Position numbers and translations under genes: made by a program
Assembly: GCA_947627535.1 (NCBI GenBank)
Contig: CANQWM010000007.1
Coordinates: forward strand, 1 to 64,000
DNA: 64,000 nucleotides
Reading direction: 5' to 3'
DNA from: an uncultured Acetatifactor sp.
GTDB taxonomy: Bacteria; Bacillota; Clostridia; Lachnospirales; Lachnospiraceae
Notes under the pieces: generated by a model
The model's database searches: none
What the model was told of the DNA's origin: nothing
Seen by the model: the letters and a program-made list of their open reading frames with translations, nothing else
In this document: positions 53,083-62,489 of the stretch, one piece after another
Numbering within the stretch: the stretch's first letter is position 1
Layout of the letters: every line of letters starts with the position of its first letter

Positions 53083-54285
53083 CTATACAACCAGATTCAG
53101 CAGCTTAGTGACCTCCCGCACGTCCGTCAGCTCTTTGACGGCCGCGGCCCGTCCAAAGGATTTCCGTTTTTCTTCATCATCCAGAAGATCCTTTACACAT
53201 CGGAAGATTCCCTCCGGCGTCATCTCGCACAGGATCCCGTCCTGCCCCTGCACAATCTGCTCCCGGTTGCCGCTGCAGTCTGACGCGATAATGGCGCAGC
53301 CCAGCGTCTGTGCCTCCTGAATGGCAATGCTCTTTCCCTCAAAACGTGTGGCATGTACATAGAGATCCGCCTGCCGCATATAGGGATAGGGATTTTCAAC
53401 CGCGCCTGGCAGGAAAAAATCCTGTTCCAGTCCAAGCTGCCGGATCCTTGCTTCCAGCTCCCCGCGTTTTTCGCCCTCCCCAAGAATATACCACCGCGCC
53501 TTAACGCCGCTGTCCTTCAGCAGCCGCATGGCCTCCACGGAAACCGTGAAATCCTTCTGACTGGTCAGCCTGCCTACAGTCAGTATCCGAAACCCATCAA
53601 AACAGTCTGTAAACCCCCCCGGCTGCCCTGCCTGTTCCCTGATTCTTTCCTGATCCAGCAGATTATGGAAAATTTCGGTCTTGCACCTGCATTCGGGATA
53701 AACTGTCAGAAAGCTCTCTCTCACCTCATCGGAGACTGCAAAGATACGATCCATTTTCACATAGCAGTCACGGTCAAGGCTCCTGTTATACCCGGCCTGT
53801 ACATAGTCCACATGGATGAACGCGGCTTTTTTGTCCGCGCTGACATAATCTGTCACATAGTAAGCGGCTCCTCCCTCCAGATAGGCTGCCGCAAGATCAT
53901 AATGCTCCGAAAAGCGCTGGGCCCCCGCCGCCATGGCCCGCCAGAGAAGCTTATCCGGCCGCACACTTTTCCGTTTCAGCATTCCAAATAGCTGCCGGCA
54001 CAGATAAGGCGCCATCCGGATCACCGTTCCCCGGCTCAGCAATGTCCGAATCACATGCTTTTTCAGGTGTGCCTTCCCTTCCTTGCTCAACACGGAACTG
54101 TCGTCATAGTTTCGGTTCAGAAGGTTCACATATTCGGGAAGCCTGTGCACCATCTCTCCCTGTCCCATCAGCACAAAGAGATCTACCCGGTACTTTTCCG
54201 GATCGATATGGCGCAGCAGTTCCAGGAGAGCGGTTTCCGCCCCCGCATGTCCCAGGGTATTAATCACAATCAGAATCTTTTTCAT
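53083..54285 (-). CDS. Family 4 glycosyltransferase
   Basis: The product has 400 residues. Start 54285 (MKKILIVINTLGHAGAETAL) gives the usual GT-B N-terminus; it overlaps the DUF2304 gene by 26 bases. C-terminal GT4 motifs are ILTVGRLTSQKDF, WYILGEGEKRGELE, VHATRFEGKSIAIQEAQ (E-x7-E) and IIASDCSGNREQIV. It transfers a sugar from a nucleotide donor on the cytoplasmic face. The acceptor is unknown but it lies inside the Pel-type operon. Confidence 0.9.
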   Translation of the reverse strand: MKKILIVINTLGHAGAETALLELLRHIDPEKYRVDLFVLMGQGEMVHRLPEYVNLLNRNYDDSSVLSKEGKAHLKKHVIRTLLSRGTVIRMAPYLCRQLFGMLKRKSVRPDKLLWRAMAAGAQRFSEHYDLAAAYLEGGAAYYVTDYVSADKKAAFIHVDYVQAGYNRSLDRDCYVKMDRIFAVSDEVRESFLTVYPECRCKTEIFHNLLDQERIREQAGQPGGFTDCFDGFRILTVGRLTSQKDFTVSVEAMRLLKDSGVKARWYILGEGEKRGELEARIRQLGLEQDFFLPGAVENPYPYMRQADLYVHATRFEGKSIAIQEAQTLGCAIIASDCSGNREQIVQGQDGILCEMTPEGIFRCVKDLLDDEEKRKSFGRAAAVKELTDVREVTKLLNLVV

Positions 54286-54679
54286 CTGCCCCACTCTTCC
54301 GTCCTTCTTCCACAATTTCCGTCAGCCGTTCCAACTGGTCCGCAAGCCGTTGGTTTTCCTGACTCAGCAGGGAAACCTGTATGGCAAGCTCCTGATTTTT
54401 TCGGGAAAGCTCCGACACCTTGGTGCTCATGAAATATGCCACATAGACCACGCAGAAGCCTACCATGATCACGAGCGCCAGGCCCATGGGACTGATGAAA
54501 CTGCTCCACTGTGTAGGCCGCAGGACAATCCCCGCCGCCATCAGGATCAGTGCGATCAGACCCCAGGCAAGACAGAACGATTCTGTCATTTTCCTGTGCG
54601 CCAGGGAGTTAATCGTCACAACCTCAATAAAGATTCCCGTTGCAATAATGATGATCTGTAAGATATTTCCCGGATTCAT
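54260..54679 (-). CDS. DUF2304 small membrane protein
   Basis: The product has 139 residues with three membrane helices (ILQIIIIATGIFIEVVTI, LIALILMAAGIVL, LALVIMVGFCVVYVAYFM) and a coiled-coil tail (LSRKNQELAIQVSLLSQENQ). This is the DUF2304 family, often paired with glycosyltransferases. The coil may hold the glycosyltransferases at the membrane (inference). It overlaps PelG by four bases and the GT4 gene by 26. Confidence 0.85.
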   Translation of the reverse strand: MNPGNILQIIIIATGIFIEVVTINSLAHRKMTESFCLAWGLIALILMAAGIVLRPTQWSSFISPMGLALVIMVGFCVVYVAYFMSTKVSELSRKNQELAIQVSLLSQENQRLADQLERLTEIVEEGRKSGADEKDSDCD

Positions 54680-56151
54680 TGTTTCTTCCCCTTTCCTTTC
54701 CCGGCCGTCACAGCATCCCGCTCATACACTCTGTTTGAGGGCCGGCCGCCATGCCCTCTCTTCATAATCGAACCGTTGCAGAAAATATGTACATCCAGAT
54801 TCTTTTCCATGATCCGAAGCCGCCAGTATGCCATACACCATCCAACCGTGGAACCTGCCACCAGACCGATCCCGTACCAAACGGGAGTCAGATGCGTGGC
54901 AACAATACTTCCCAGAAAGGTTACCAGACAGAAGGAAAGAGCCGTCACCGCCGACCCGGCAAGGTCGTTAAAATAATACAGGAATATGATGGCCGAATAC
55001 ATAATGAAAAGAATAAAGTACCCGGCTGCGAGGCAGGGATATATTTTCATGATCATACCGCCGAACCCTATCCGGGGAAGCAGGATGATAAAAACGAGAA
55101 ACGCCACCACGGAAACAATAAACTGGAGCCGCACCAGATTCATCAGTTCCTCTGAGAGCTGGCGGAACATTCTTCGCTTCGCCTTCTCGATATCCATCCC
55201 GGTCCCGCCGATCACAGCCTCGGAATATCGCTTGTAATATTCATGAAAGTGCATCTCCACCCGGGAGATAAAGATCACGGAGGCCGTTATATTGGTAAAC
55301 ATGGCCAGGCAGGTAGCCATATCGTAGGCTGTCATACATACAAAGCTATGCGCAACCACCATGTGCATATCCGTACTCCAGAACACAAAATTATGAACAT
55401 AAAGCCCCAGAATGTACAGAAAGTTCGTAATAACCAGCTGCCAATACCTTTTAAAATATTGCAGAACAGCGCTGTACCTTCCGCTGTTTTCCCGGAAATA
55501 ACAGCGGATCTGAGCAAACTCCAGACTCCCGACCACCACGAACCCCACGTCAAGAGAAAAGAGCATGGAGGTGATCACGCCGACCCTGAGAATATATACC
55601 ATAAACAGGGACAGCAATACGGTGACCAGCATCCCGATAAAGAAGAAAAAGGAGATCTTCCTGTAATCCTTGCAGATGGACAGATAGAGCATGGAATAAA
55701 ATACCAGAACCAGCGCCACATATCCGCAGAATCCCATAAACACATAAAAAATCCATACATGTCCCACAAAGTATTCCCAGAGACAGAAAGGAATCCCCAG
55801 AAGACAGCTCAGCACAATGTTCATGATCACGCCCACATAAAAGCATGGCATGATATCATCGTACTGTTCCTCATAAATCACGTCGGACATGTATCTGGAA
55901 AGCACCGCGTTGAAAGGAGAAGTGGACAGCAGCGCAAAGATGAAAATGTAAAGTACCGTGCAGGAATACAGCTCTCTGTCCGCATAGCCTATCCTGGAAT
56001 AACCCAGAACCTTTTCCATGATCATGACCGCTATGATTACCAGAAACATAGGCGCTACCGTGACAACCATACTGTAGGCAAAGCCGTACAGGTGCGTCAG
56101 GATGCTGTTTTTGCTGTATATTCTGTTCAGTCTGACACCAATTCCCGCCAT
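54676..56151 (-). CDS. pelG: PelG-like polysaccharide transporter
   Basis: The product has 491 residues. Start 56151 (MAGIGVRLNRIYSK) fits the family; AGAGG lies just upstream. The ATG at 56163 overlaps the PelF stop as ATGA and is the other option. There are about twelve helices of MATE/PST type, beginning with YGFAYSMVVTVAPMFLVIIA; typical PelG parts are FIFALLSTSPFNAVLSRYMS and DVIYEEQYDDIMPCFY. PelG moves the Pel-like polymer across the membrane, with PelF, PelD and PelE. It ends with a short basic tail. Confidence 0.87.
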   Translation of the reverse strand: MAGIGVRLNRIYSKNSILTHLYGFAYSMVVTVAPMFLVIIAVMIMEKVLGYSRIGYADRELYSCTVLYIFIFALLSTSPFNAVLSRYMSDVIYEEQYDDIMPCFYVGVIMNIVLSCLLGIPFCLWEYFVGHVWIFYVFMGFCGYVALVLVFYSMLYLSICKDYRKISFFFFIGMLVTVLLSLFMVYILRVGVITSMLFSLDVGFVVVGSLEFAQIRCYFRENSGRYSAVLQYFKRYWQLVITNFLYILGLYVHNFVFWSTDMHMVVAHSFVCMTAYDMATCLAMFTNITASVIFISRVEMHFHEYYKRYSEAVIGGTGMDIEKAKRRMFRQLSEELMNLVRLQFIVSVVAFLVFIILLPRIGFGGMIMKIYPCLAAGYFILFIMYSAIIFLYYFNDLAGSAVTALSFCLVTFLGSIVATHLTPVWYGIGLVAGSTVGWCMAYWRLRIMEKNLDVHIFCNGSIMKRGHGGRPSNRVYERDAVTAGKGKGKKQ

Positions 56152-56159
56152 ATTACCTC

Positions 56160-58013
56160 TCATTCTGCCGCATGGACGGCTGACTGTTCCCTCTGTTCAT
56201 CTGTGCACTCTTCCGTATCTGCGTCATCTAAATCGTATTCTCCACCATCCCACTTTTCGTCCTCATATCCCAATTCAAACTCCTCGTCTCCATATCCCAA
56301 TTCAAACTCCTCATCTCCATATCCCAGTTCAAACTCCTCATCCTCCCCATATCCCAGTTCAACCTCTTCTTCGTCCCACGACCGGCGCTCATACGGATCC
56401 TGTATCACACTTTCAGGCAGATCGCCCCCGTCAAGCTCACCATCAAAATCGTCCCTGTTTTCCCCGGCCCACGTATCAATCCCGTCCGCCCAGGCCCACG
56501 TATCGATTCCATCCGTCTCGATCAGGTCTTCCTCCGTATATCTGTAATCTTCCGACAGATCGGTTTCCAGTTCCGTTTCTTCCGGAGGAAGGAATTTCCC
56601 GTAGGTCCAGCCCACCTGTCCGTAAATCTCCCTGTAAGAATCGATCATCTGACGGATCTGATAACTGTTTGCGACCCTCTTATATCCGTTTTCCCCCATT
56701 TCCTGACGAAGGCGCGGCGACTTCCCCATTTCCACCATTGCGGCAGCCAGTTCCGCCGTATTCATGATATGGCACAAAATACCCGCTGTTCCATAATTGT
56801 CCTCACCGTAAATCAATTCCCTGCAGCAGCCCACATCTGTAGATATCACCGGTTTTCGGGCGGCGAAGCTCTCCAGGATCGTTAAAGGCTGTCCTTCGCT
56901 GATGCTTGTCAGTATGGTAAAATCCATCCGGCCCAGGTATTCCGTCACATTGACCCGCCCCGTAAAGATCACATCCTCCACATTGAGCGCATCCACCAGG
57001 TCAAAACACTCTTTCGCATAATCCTCATCTTCATCCGTAGGTCCCATGATCCACAGCTTCAGGTTATCCAGTTTTTCCTTTGCAAACGCGAAGGCCCGTA
57101 TCATGGTCTTGACGTCTTTAATCGGCGCCACCCGCAGCACTGCCCCGATATTGACGTACTTTTCATCTTCAGCTGTCTTTCCCGGCAGATTCTGAAACCG
57201 TTCCATATCAATGCCGTTAGGTGTGATCCGGATCTTCTGTTCCGGACACCCCAGACCGATCTGAAGCTCCCTGGCATGGGTGTAAAGGCAGGTTACGGCA
57301 TCCGCCCGGGAATAGGCGAGCATGGACATCTTCCGGAACTGGTCAATCCAGATATTTTTATAAATGCCCGCCACCCAGCCTGCCTTCAGAATCTCCTCCT
57401 CCCGCTCTCTCGTATAGATACCATGCTCCGAAATCACCAGGGCGCTGCGGTAAAAATGCTTCGCCATGCTTCCCAGCACTCCGGCATATCCGGTAGCCAC
57501 GCAGTGATAGATATCCGCCTTGGGAAGCGGTGTTTTCAAGATCAGAAACAATGGCAGGAAAATGGAACGCATCGTCCACAGGAAATCTGAAAAAACGATC
57601 TGAGGGTAACGGTATTTGTAACACTCCTGCACAATATGCAGGAAATCCGCTCCCATCAGCAAATCGTCAATGGAAAAGCTTTCCTTCTGGAACATGTCAA
57701 AAACCGTGTCCCAGTCCACATCCTGATTCAGAATAATGTTTCGCAGCGCCAGGTATTCACGCTTGTTTAACCTGGTACGATTTCCCTTTTTCTTTCCGCC
57801 CTCCCAGTCCAGATCGCTTAAGTAGGATTCATACACTGTTTTCACATTGGGCGGCAGTTCATAGGCGAACTTTCCTCTCATGGAACGGTCAGGGACCACA
57901 GCCAGAACACTGAAATCAACGTTCGGAAAAGACCGGATCATACTGTTTATCCATCCCGATACGCCGCCGACCACATAGGGATAGCAGCCTTCGGCGATAA
58001 TGCATATCTCCAT
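56160..58013 (-). CDS. pelF: PelF-type GT4 glycosyltransferase with acidic repeat tail
   Basis: The product has 617 residues. Residues 1-465 are PelF: N-terminus EICIIAEGCYPYVVGGVSGW, donor-binding GAVLRVAPIKDVKTMIRAF, LWIMGPTDEDEDYAKEC and the E-x7-E region ILTSISEGQPLTILESFA. It builds the cationic amino-sugar polymer from UDP-GlcNAc/GalNAc in known systems. Beyond the usual 500-residue length is a 140-residue acidic tail with a 16-residue near-duplicate (DGIDTWAWADGIDTWAGEN) and four copies of a 9-residue unit EEFELGYGD. GGAGAGG precedes the ATG. The tail may bind the polymer, the other Pel proteins or cations (inference). Confidence 0.9.
   Translation of the reverse strand: MEICIIAEGCYPYVVGGVSGWINSMIRSFPNVDFSVLAVVPDRSMRGKFAYELPPNVKTVYESYLSDLDWEGGKKKGNRTRLNKREYLALRNIILNQDVDWDTVFDMFQKESFSIDDLLMGADFLHIVQECYKYRYPQIVFSDFLWTMRSIFLPLFLILKTPLPKADIYHCVATGYAGVLGSMAKHFYRSALVISEHGIYTREREEEILKAGWVAGIYKNIWIDQFRKMSMLAYSRADAVTCLYTHARELQIGLGCPEQKIRITPNGIDMERFQNLPGKTAEDEKYVNIGAVLRVAPIKDVKTMIRAFAFAKEKLDNLKLWIMGPTDEDEDYAKECFDLVDALNVEDVIFTGRVNVTEYLGRMDFTILTSISEGQPLTILESFAARKPVISTDVGCCRELIYGEDNYGTAGILCHIMNTAELAAAMVEMGKSPRLRQEMGENGYKRVANSYQIRQMIDSYREIYGQVGWTYGKFLPPEETELETDLSEDYRYTEEDLIETDGIDTWAWADGIDTWAGENRDDFDGELDGGDLPESVIQDPYERRSWDEEEVELGYGEDEEFELGYGDEEFELGYGDEEFELGYEDEKWDGGEYDLDDADTEECTDEQREQSAVHAAE
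56260..56370 (-). repeat. 27-bp in-frame tandem repeat in the pelF tail
   Basis: The unit coding EEFELGYGD is present about four times with small changes, one copy three bases longer. Copy-number change would keep the frame. Confidence 0.8.
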
Positions 58014-58082
58014 ATTTCCTCTCCTGCTGCCGCAGACACCCTGCCTGCAGACGTATCTTTTGCCGTACAGCTCAACAATAAA

Positions 58083-59912
58083 CTAATCCGGTTCATAATT
58101 CAAGATACCCCGTTCTTTTTCCAGAGTAATTTCCACACTGTCGCTCAGTGCATGAACCAGATAGGCGTCCGTCTCCGCTTCCTGATACTCGCCGCCCGAA
58201 ATATCGGCAATACGCTCCCCATGCGTCCGCAGCAGGAACCATCCTTCGCCGGCATGAAACAATTTCAGCCGAATGATATCTCCTTCCCGCTCATCCTGAT
58301 AACCCAGGTTCAGGAAAGAACGAATCCGGGCATCGCTCTCGGACAACGTTGTATTTTGAAATTCTGAAAAGGGCTTCCAATAGGTGTCCAGATTACTGAC
58401 CATGTCTTCCGATGCGTTTTCCCACCTGTCCTCCTCGTCCTCAGGCCAGAGGATATTGTGCATATCCACCAGTGTATTGGAATATCCAAGAGCCGTTTCG
58501 TAACACTTCAGGCGCAGGTTATCCGAATACTTATGTACCGGCGCCAGCGTCGTAATGCTCTGCAGGGTTACGTCGTCATTATAGTAGGATACCACCGGCA
58601 CATTCTCCTGGGTCTCGCAGGCAATGGTTCTAACGTTTTTCAGGAAGGTCCGGTCTGACAGTTCGCGGCCCAGCCGTTCCAGATCCTGCTCCTCAGCAAA
58701 CACTGCGCCGAAAAGATACGGTTCACCCGCCGAATTATAAAACGCGTCGTCGTTTTCCAGCTTATCCGCCAGGTCCGTGTCCGTGGCATGGGTCAGAGAA
58801 AGTCCCGCTTCGGCATTTGATTCTCTGAACTGCTGCAGATAAAAGGGAATCGTTTCCGCAACAGGCTCCACGCCGTCCGTATAGTCATATTGAGCCGCCA
58901 TAAGACAGGTCAGACGGTACTGACTCCGCAGCGCCATTCCGGAAAGGGCAGGCCAGAATACATTCTGTTGGATTCCCTTTGTGTCCCTGCTGTACAGTTC
59001 CTGCATCTTCGTATCGTTTTCTCCTGCAAAGTCCGGAAAATCTGCTATCAGAATATTCTGTGCGTTTATAATAGGATAAATCGCATAGGAATCCGCCTCA
59101 TACATCATCGCATCCAGAATGCCGATCCCCTGCATGCTGTCCATATAATTTCCGTTTACAACAAACACGCTTGCCTGATGGTAGCCGTTTCTCCATATCA
59201 GCCCCGGAAAATACTCATTTTTCGCTTCGACATCCTTCAGAAGCTTATCCAGCTCCCCCACCATATAGGTCTTCGTTCCCCCGGCTGTAATATACCATGG
59301 GACGTTCAGCTCAAGGTCCTGTAATTTTTCCTGTTCCTCCGTCTCTGCCAGATACATGCTCTCCCCACCCAAAAGAAAACCGCTCAGCAGATGGATCCCC
59401 TCTACCTCTATATTGTCCTGCCGCACACTCTGAATGCCCAGAAGCTTCCGCAGTTCCCCGGAAGCTCTGATGACCTGCGGATCCGGCAGATTACAGAAAA
59501 TCAGTGTGATTCCCAGTTCGGTAATCTCGTCAAAGGTCTCCATCGCGCCAGCCAGGTCAACCGCAGACGAGTCAACCAGGACAGCCTCAGGCAGGCTATC
59601 CCCGGAAACAGTGTAATCTTCCACCCCGCCGCAGACCACCAGTCTCCTTTTCGTATATTCGCACCACTGAGAGACCACTGTTTCCACAGGACTGCCGCTT
59701 CCGGCAAAAAGCACGGCATAGCCGGCCTCCCCGCCGAACATATCGGAATCCTCCGCACGCCAGCGTCCGTCACCTGACAAAACCTCCCCGTCAAGATAAA
59801 TATTTGTATTATAATTGCTCTGGCCTTCTCTCGCGACCTGTGAAAACTGAAACATGAAAAACATGACGGCCATCATCATCAGGATGCTGAAGAAGTTTCT
59901 CCGTGATACCAT
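58083..59912 (-). CDS. DUF2194 membrane-anchored protein of the Pel-type locus
   Basis: The product has about 609 residues. Start 59912 (MVSRRNFFSILMMMAV) has AGAGGG upstream. After an N-terminal anchor (FFSILMMMAVMFFMFQFS) comes a long extracytoplasmic region. A first part resembles a GATase-like fold (GYAVLFAGSGSPVETVV, VLVDSSAVDLAGAMETFD, LIFCNLPDP), and the later part is the DUF2194 region with NVPVVSYYNDDVTLQSI and MHNILWPEDEEDRW. It may do the job of PelA (deacetylase/hydrolase), which is not seen elsewhere in the locus. That is inference from position only. It lies between PelF and the large membrane protein, both within a few bases. Confidence 0.7.
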   Translation of the reverse strand: MVSRRNFFSILMMMAVMFFMFQFSQVAREGQSNYNTNIYLDGEVLSGDGRWRAEDSDMFGGEAGYAVLFAGSGSPVETVVSQWCEYTKRRLVVCGGVEDYTVSGDSLPEAVLVDSSAVDLAGAMETFDEITELGITLIFCNLPDPQVIRASGELRKLLGIQSVRQDNIEVEGIHLLSGFLLGGESMYLAETEEQEKLQDLELNVPWYITAGGTKTYMVGELDKLLKDVEAKNEYFPGLIWRNGYHQASVFVVNGNYMDSMQGIGILDAMMYEADSYAIYPIINAQNILIADFPDFAGENDTKMQELYSRDTKGIQQNVFWPALSGMALRSQYRLTCLMAAQYDYTDGVEPVAETIPFYLQQFRESNAEAGLSLTHATDTDLADKLENDDAFYNSAGEPYLFGAVFAEEQDLERLGRELSDRTFLKNVRTIACETQENVPVVSYYNDDVTLQSITTLAPVHKYSDNLRLKCYETALGYSNTLVDMHNILWPEDEEDRWENASEDMVSNLDTYWKPFSEFQNTTLSESDARIRSFLNLGYQDEREGDIIRLKLFHAGEGWFLLRTHGERIADISGGEYQEAETDAYLVHALSDSVEITLEKERGILNYEPD

Positions 59913-59920
59913 TTTCCCTC

Positions 59921-62458
59921 TCATTCCGCCGTTTCCACAGCTCTATAGCCCCATGTGTTATACCCGTAATCCAACGCGAAATTATACAGACGGTTGGGAT
60001 CCTGTTCCAGACGATAACAGATGAAATTGTCTGTTTCCATATAAATATCCATTTCGTTCGGACAAAGCTGCCGGAATCTCTCTGCCCAGTAGTACATCCG
60101 CGACATGACAATCCAACGGTTCATTCCCTGATATACGTTGATCCCGCTGCCCCGCGGCAGCATATAGGACGCCCCTTCCTCCGATATGGCCTGCCCGCTT
60201 CCGGCATAGGATACATTATAATCTACAGGTATCTTCTCAATAAAAAAGTAGACTACCTGAGTAGGAATCCGGATCAGCGTGTCAGTGGGCGCCATCTCCA
60301 TTTCCTGCAGAAAGGTGATGGTTTCATAGTGATATCCGTGATCCCATCCCATTCGCAGTTCATCATTGGCGGAGACGATCGTCCACGTAAAGTCCTTTTC
60401 GTTTTTAATAATATTTGTCAGACAGACCACCGTCTCGTTCATTTCCTGGGCTCCGGTATGTCTTGGCTCCTTCAGGCATCCCGCGGTCACAGTATAATAC
60501 AGAAAGCCTGCGACGCAGATTAGCGACAATCCGTTTAAAATTACCCTTCCGACCTTCCAGGCTTTCCCCCGCAGCGGGGAAAAAGGCAGATATAATACGG
60601 CGTCCAACGCAAAAGCCAGCGCCACCGGACAGGTATATGCGAAATAAATGCTTCCACGGTTACCGTCCATCAATGACGGCAGACCAAAGGTACTGGCGCT
60701 GAGCATCACACACATAAACAGCATAGAAAGCCCCGTGGAGACCAGCATGGCTCCATAGCATACCTGCCGGGTCAGAATATAAAAGCCACCCATTCCGATC
60801 AGCCCCAGAAAGGAGATCATGATCCAATGTACACCGTTTTGAAAGGGAAGGCTGAATACGTAATTTTGCAGCCTGTTTTCCATGGCACGCCATGCCCGGG
60901 TCACTTTTTCCCAAAAATTACCCCACTTCTCCCTCAGGCTCGGCGGCGGGGCGGACGGCACCGCCTGCTCCGCATAGGAATCCTGTGAGGGGATCGTCTC
61001 CGCAGTCCAGGCAGCAGATGAGTTTCCCTCCGGCAGTTCTCCTTCCGTCAGACCTTCTCCCGGAAGAAGTTCATTCCCGGTTCCTGCCGGTTCCGGTGTC
61101 TGCACCTCCTGCTGTTGCTGCGCGCTGCCTTTCCCTCCGAAAATGATATTCATTCCCCAGCCAAGAGAACCCTGAAGGGGCGTTCCACCCAGAAACGCGA
61201 TCAGCATCGGCATAACCGCAATGACTACACTGACCGTCACGGTGGATACCACCTTCCAGAAATATTTTTTCCTCAGAAACAGAAAAAAGTAACCGCAGGC
61301 CATGGCCGCACAGAAAATACCGGCAACCATCGTACCGTAAAAATGCACCGCCAGCGTCATGGAAAAGCTCATACAGAAACCTGCCAGTGCGAGACTGGCC
61401 GGGGAAAAGATATCTCTTTCCTTCTTTTTTCGTCTCTTCGCTTCTCTTTTTTCCTTCCTTGCCTGCTTCCTTGCTTCCTTTCCCTTTCCCTTTTCCTGCC
61501 CGGTTCTTCCGGTTTCTGTTTCCCCTTCCCGGCCCGCTTCGTTTACAGTCTCCGCTTTCAGTTCTTTCCTTCTCTCCTCGAAAAAAGCAAAGCCGAAATA
61601 GATTGCCGGCAGAATAAAGATAATGCCGAACTCCTGAGGCAGCGTAGCGTAATACCTGGAATAGGTATGGCTTTTAAAATAGGTTCCCACCGCAAAGGCA
61701 AAGGTCCCTGCATAGGCCGAGTACCTGGAACGACAGCACAGCCGGAGAACAGACAACAGCATCAGATGCAGCATCACATTCTGTACAAACGCAAAAATTC
61801 TCAGAAGTACAAAGGTTTCGATTCCAAACACTGCATGAAGATAATAGATGACACAGTGGAAACCGTGGGGATACACTCCCGCCACAAAAATATCGTTGTC
61901 GCTCAAAGCGTTGATCCAGTAATTATGCACCAGGAGATCCGACGCCTTATAGCCGTAATATTCCAGCAGGTTCGTCCCGTAAATATACCAGAGCCAGGCC
62001 AGCAGCAGCGCGATCAGCGTACAGTCAAAAAAATGGTGTGACAGATAAAAGCCTGCCCAGCGGCAGAACCGGCACAGCAGCCCCCGCACCATGCCGCCGA
62101 TTTTGTAGATACCCGTCCTGATTCCCATCTGGCCGCCGGCCAGTCTGCGGAGCGATGTGGTAAAGTTTTGGAATTTTTCCTTTACGGGGATATGATTTAC
62201 TTTTATCCGGATTATTATGGCAGGCAGGACCGTCCCCAGTATCAGCGTGACCGGATGCGATATCTTTAAAAGCTGCAGCAGGAAAACCAGATTCATGATG
62301 AAAAAGTTTCCGGTCATAAAGTACAGCAGGAAGCGCTCCGGCGCCCTGTGACGACAGAGCTTTCTGCCGAATACAAATGCCGGCAGCCCCACCGTCACGG
62401 ACAGGTAGGCGCAGGACATACCTGCCAGCTGACACAAAGTAAGTGTCGTCATCGACAT
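59921..62458 (-). CDS. Large membrane protein of the Pel-type locus
   Basis: The product has 845 residues. ATG 62458 (MSMTTLTLCQLAGMSC) has GGAGG eight bases upstream. About 13-14 helices are seen. A cytoplasmic loop (about residues 295-350) is extremely basic (KGKGKEARKQARKEKREAKR), and a second loop (about 440-510) is acidic and Gln/Pro-rich. The part YGTNLLEYYGYKASDLLVHN, NYWINALSDNDIFVAGVYPH and GFHCVIYYLHAVFG resembles GT-C-type enzymes. The last 150 residues are extracytoplasmic. I do not recognise a named family. It may act as a membrane glycosyltransferase or polymer-modifying enzyme. Confidence 0.6.
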   Translation of the reverse strand: MSMTTLTLCQLAGMSCAYLSVTVGLPAFVFGRKLCRHRAPERFLLYFMTGNFFIMNLVFLLQLLKISHPVTLILGTVLPAIIIRIKVNHIPVKEKFQNFTTSLRRLAGGQMGIRTGIYKIGGMVRGLLCRFCRWAGFYLSHHFFDCTLIALLLAWLWYIYGTNLLEYYGYKASDLLVHNYWINALSDNDIFVAGVYPHGFHCVIYYLHAVFGIETFVLLRIFAFVQNVMLHLMLLSVLRLCCRSRYSAYAGTFAFAVGTYFKSHTYSRYYATLPQEFGIIFILPAIYFGFAFFEERRKELKAETVNEAGREGETETGRTGQEKGKGKEARKQARKEKREAKRRKKKERDIFSPASLALAGFCMSFSMTLAVHFYGTMVAGIFCAAMACGYFFLFLRKKYFWKVVSTVTVSVVIAVMPMLIAFLGGTPLQGSLGWGMNIIFGGKGSAQQQQEVQTPEPAGTGNELLPGEGLTEGELPEGNSSAAWTAETIPSQDSYAEQAVPSAPPPSLREKWGNFWEKVTRAWRAMENRLQNYVFSLPFQNGVHWIMISFLGLIGMGGFYILTRQVCYGAMLVSTGLSMLFMCVMLSASTFGLPSLMDGNRGSIYFAYTCPVALAFALDAVLYLPFSPLRGKAWKVGRVILNGLSLICVAGFLYYTVTAGCLKEPRHTGAQEMNETVVCLTNIIKNEKDFTWTIVSANDELRMGWDHGYHYETITFLQEMEMAPTDTLIRIPTQVVYFFIEKIPVDYNVSYAGSGQAISEEGASYMLPRGSGINVYQGMNRWIVMSRMYYWAERFRQLCPNEMDIYMETDNFICYRLEQDPNRLYNFALDYGYNTWGYRAVETAE

Positions 62459-62489
62459 GTTCTGCACCTCCTCTCCTGCCTTAAAAACT

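Noticed and set aside
55243-56547. Plus-strand open frame of 434 codons over pelG/pelF
   Set aside because: Shadow frame. Its Ser/Pro-rich end only mirrors the pelF acidic repeats on the other strand.
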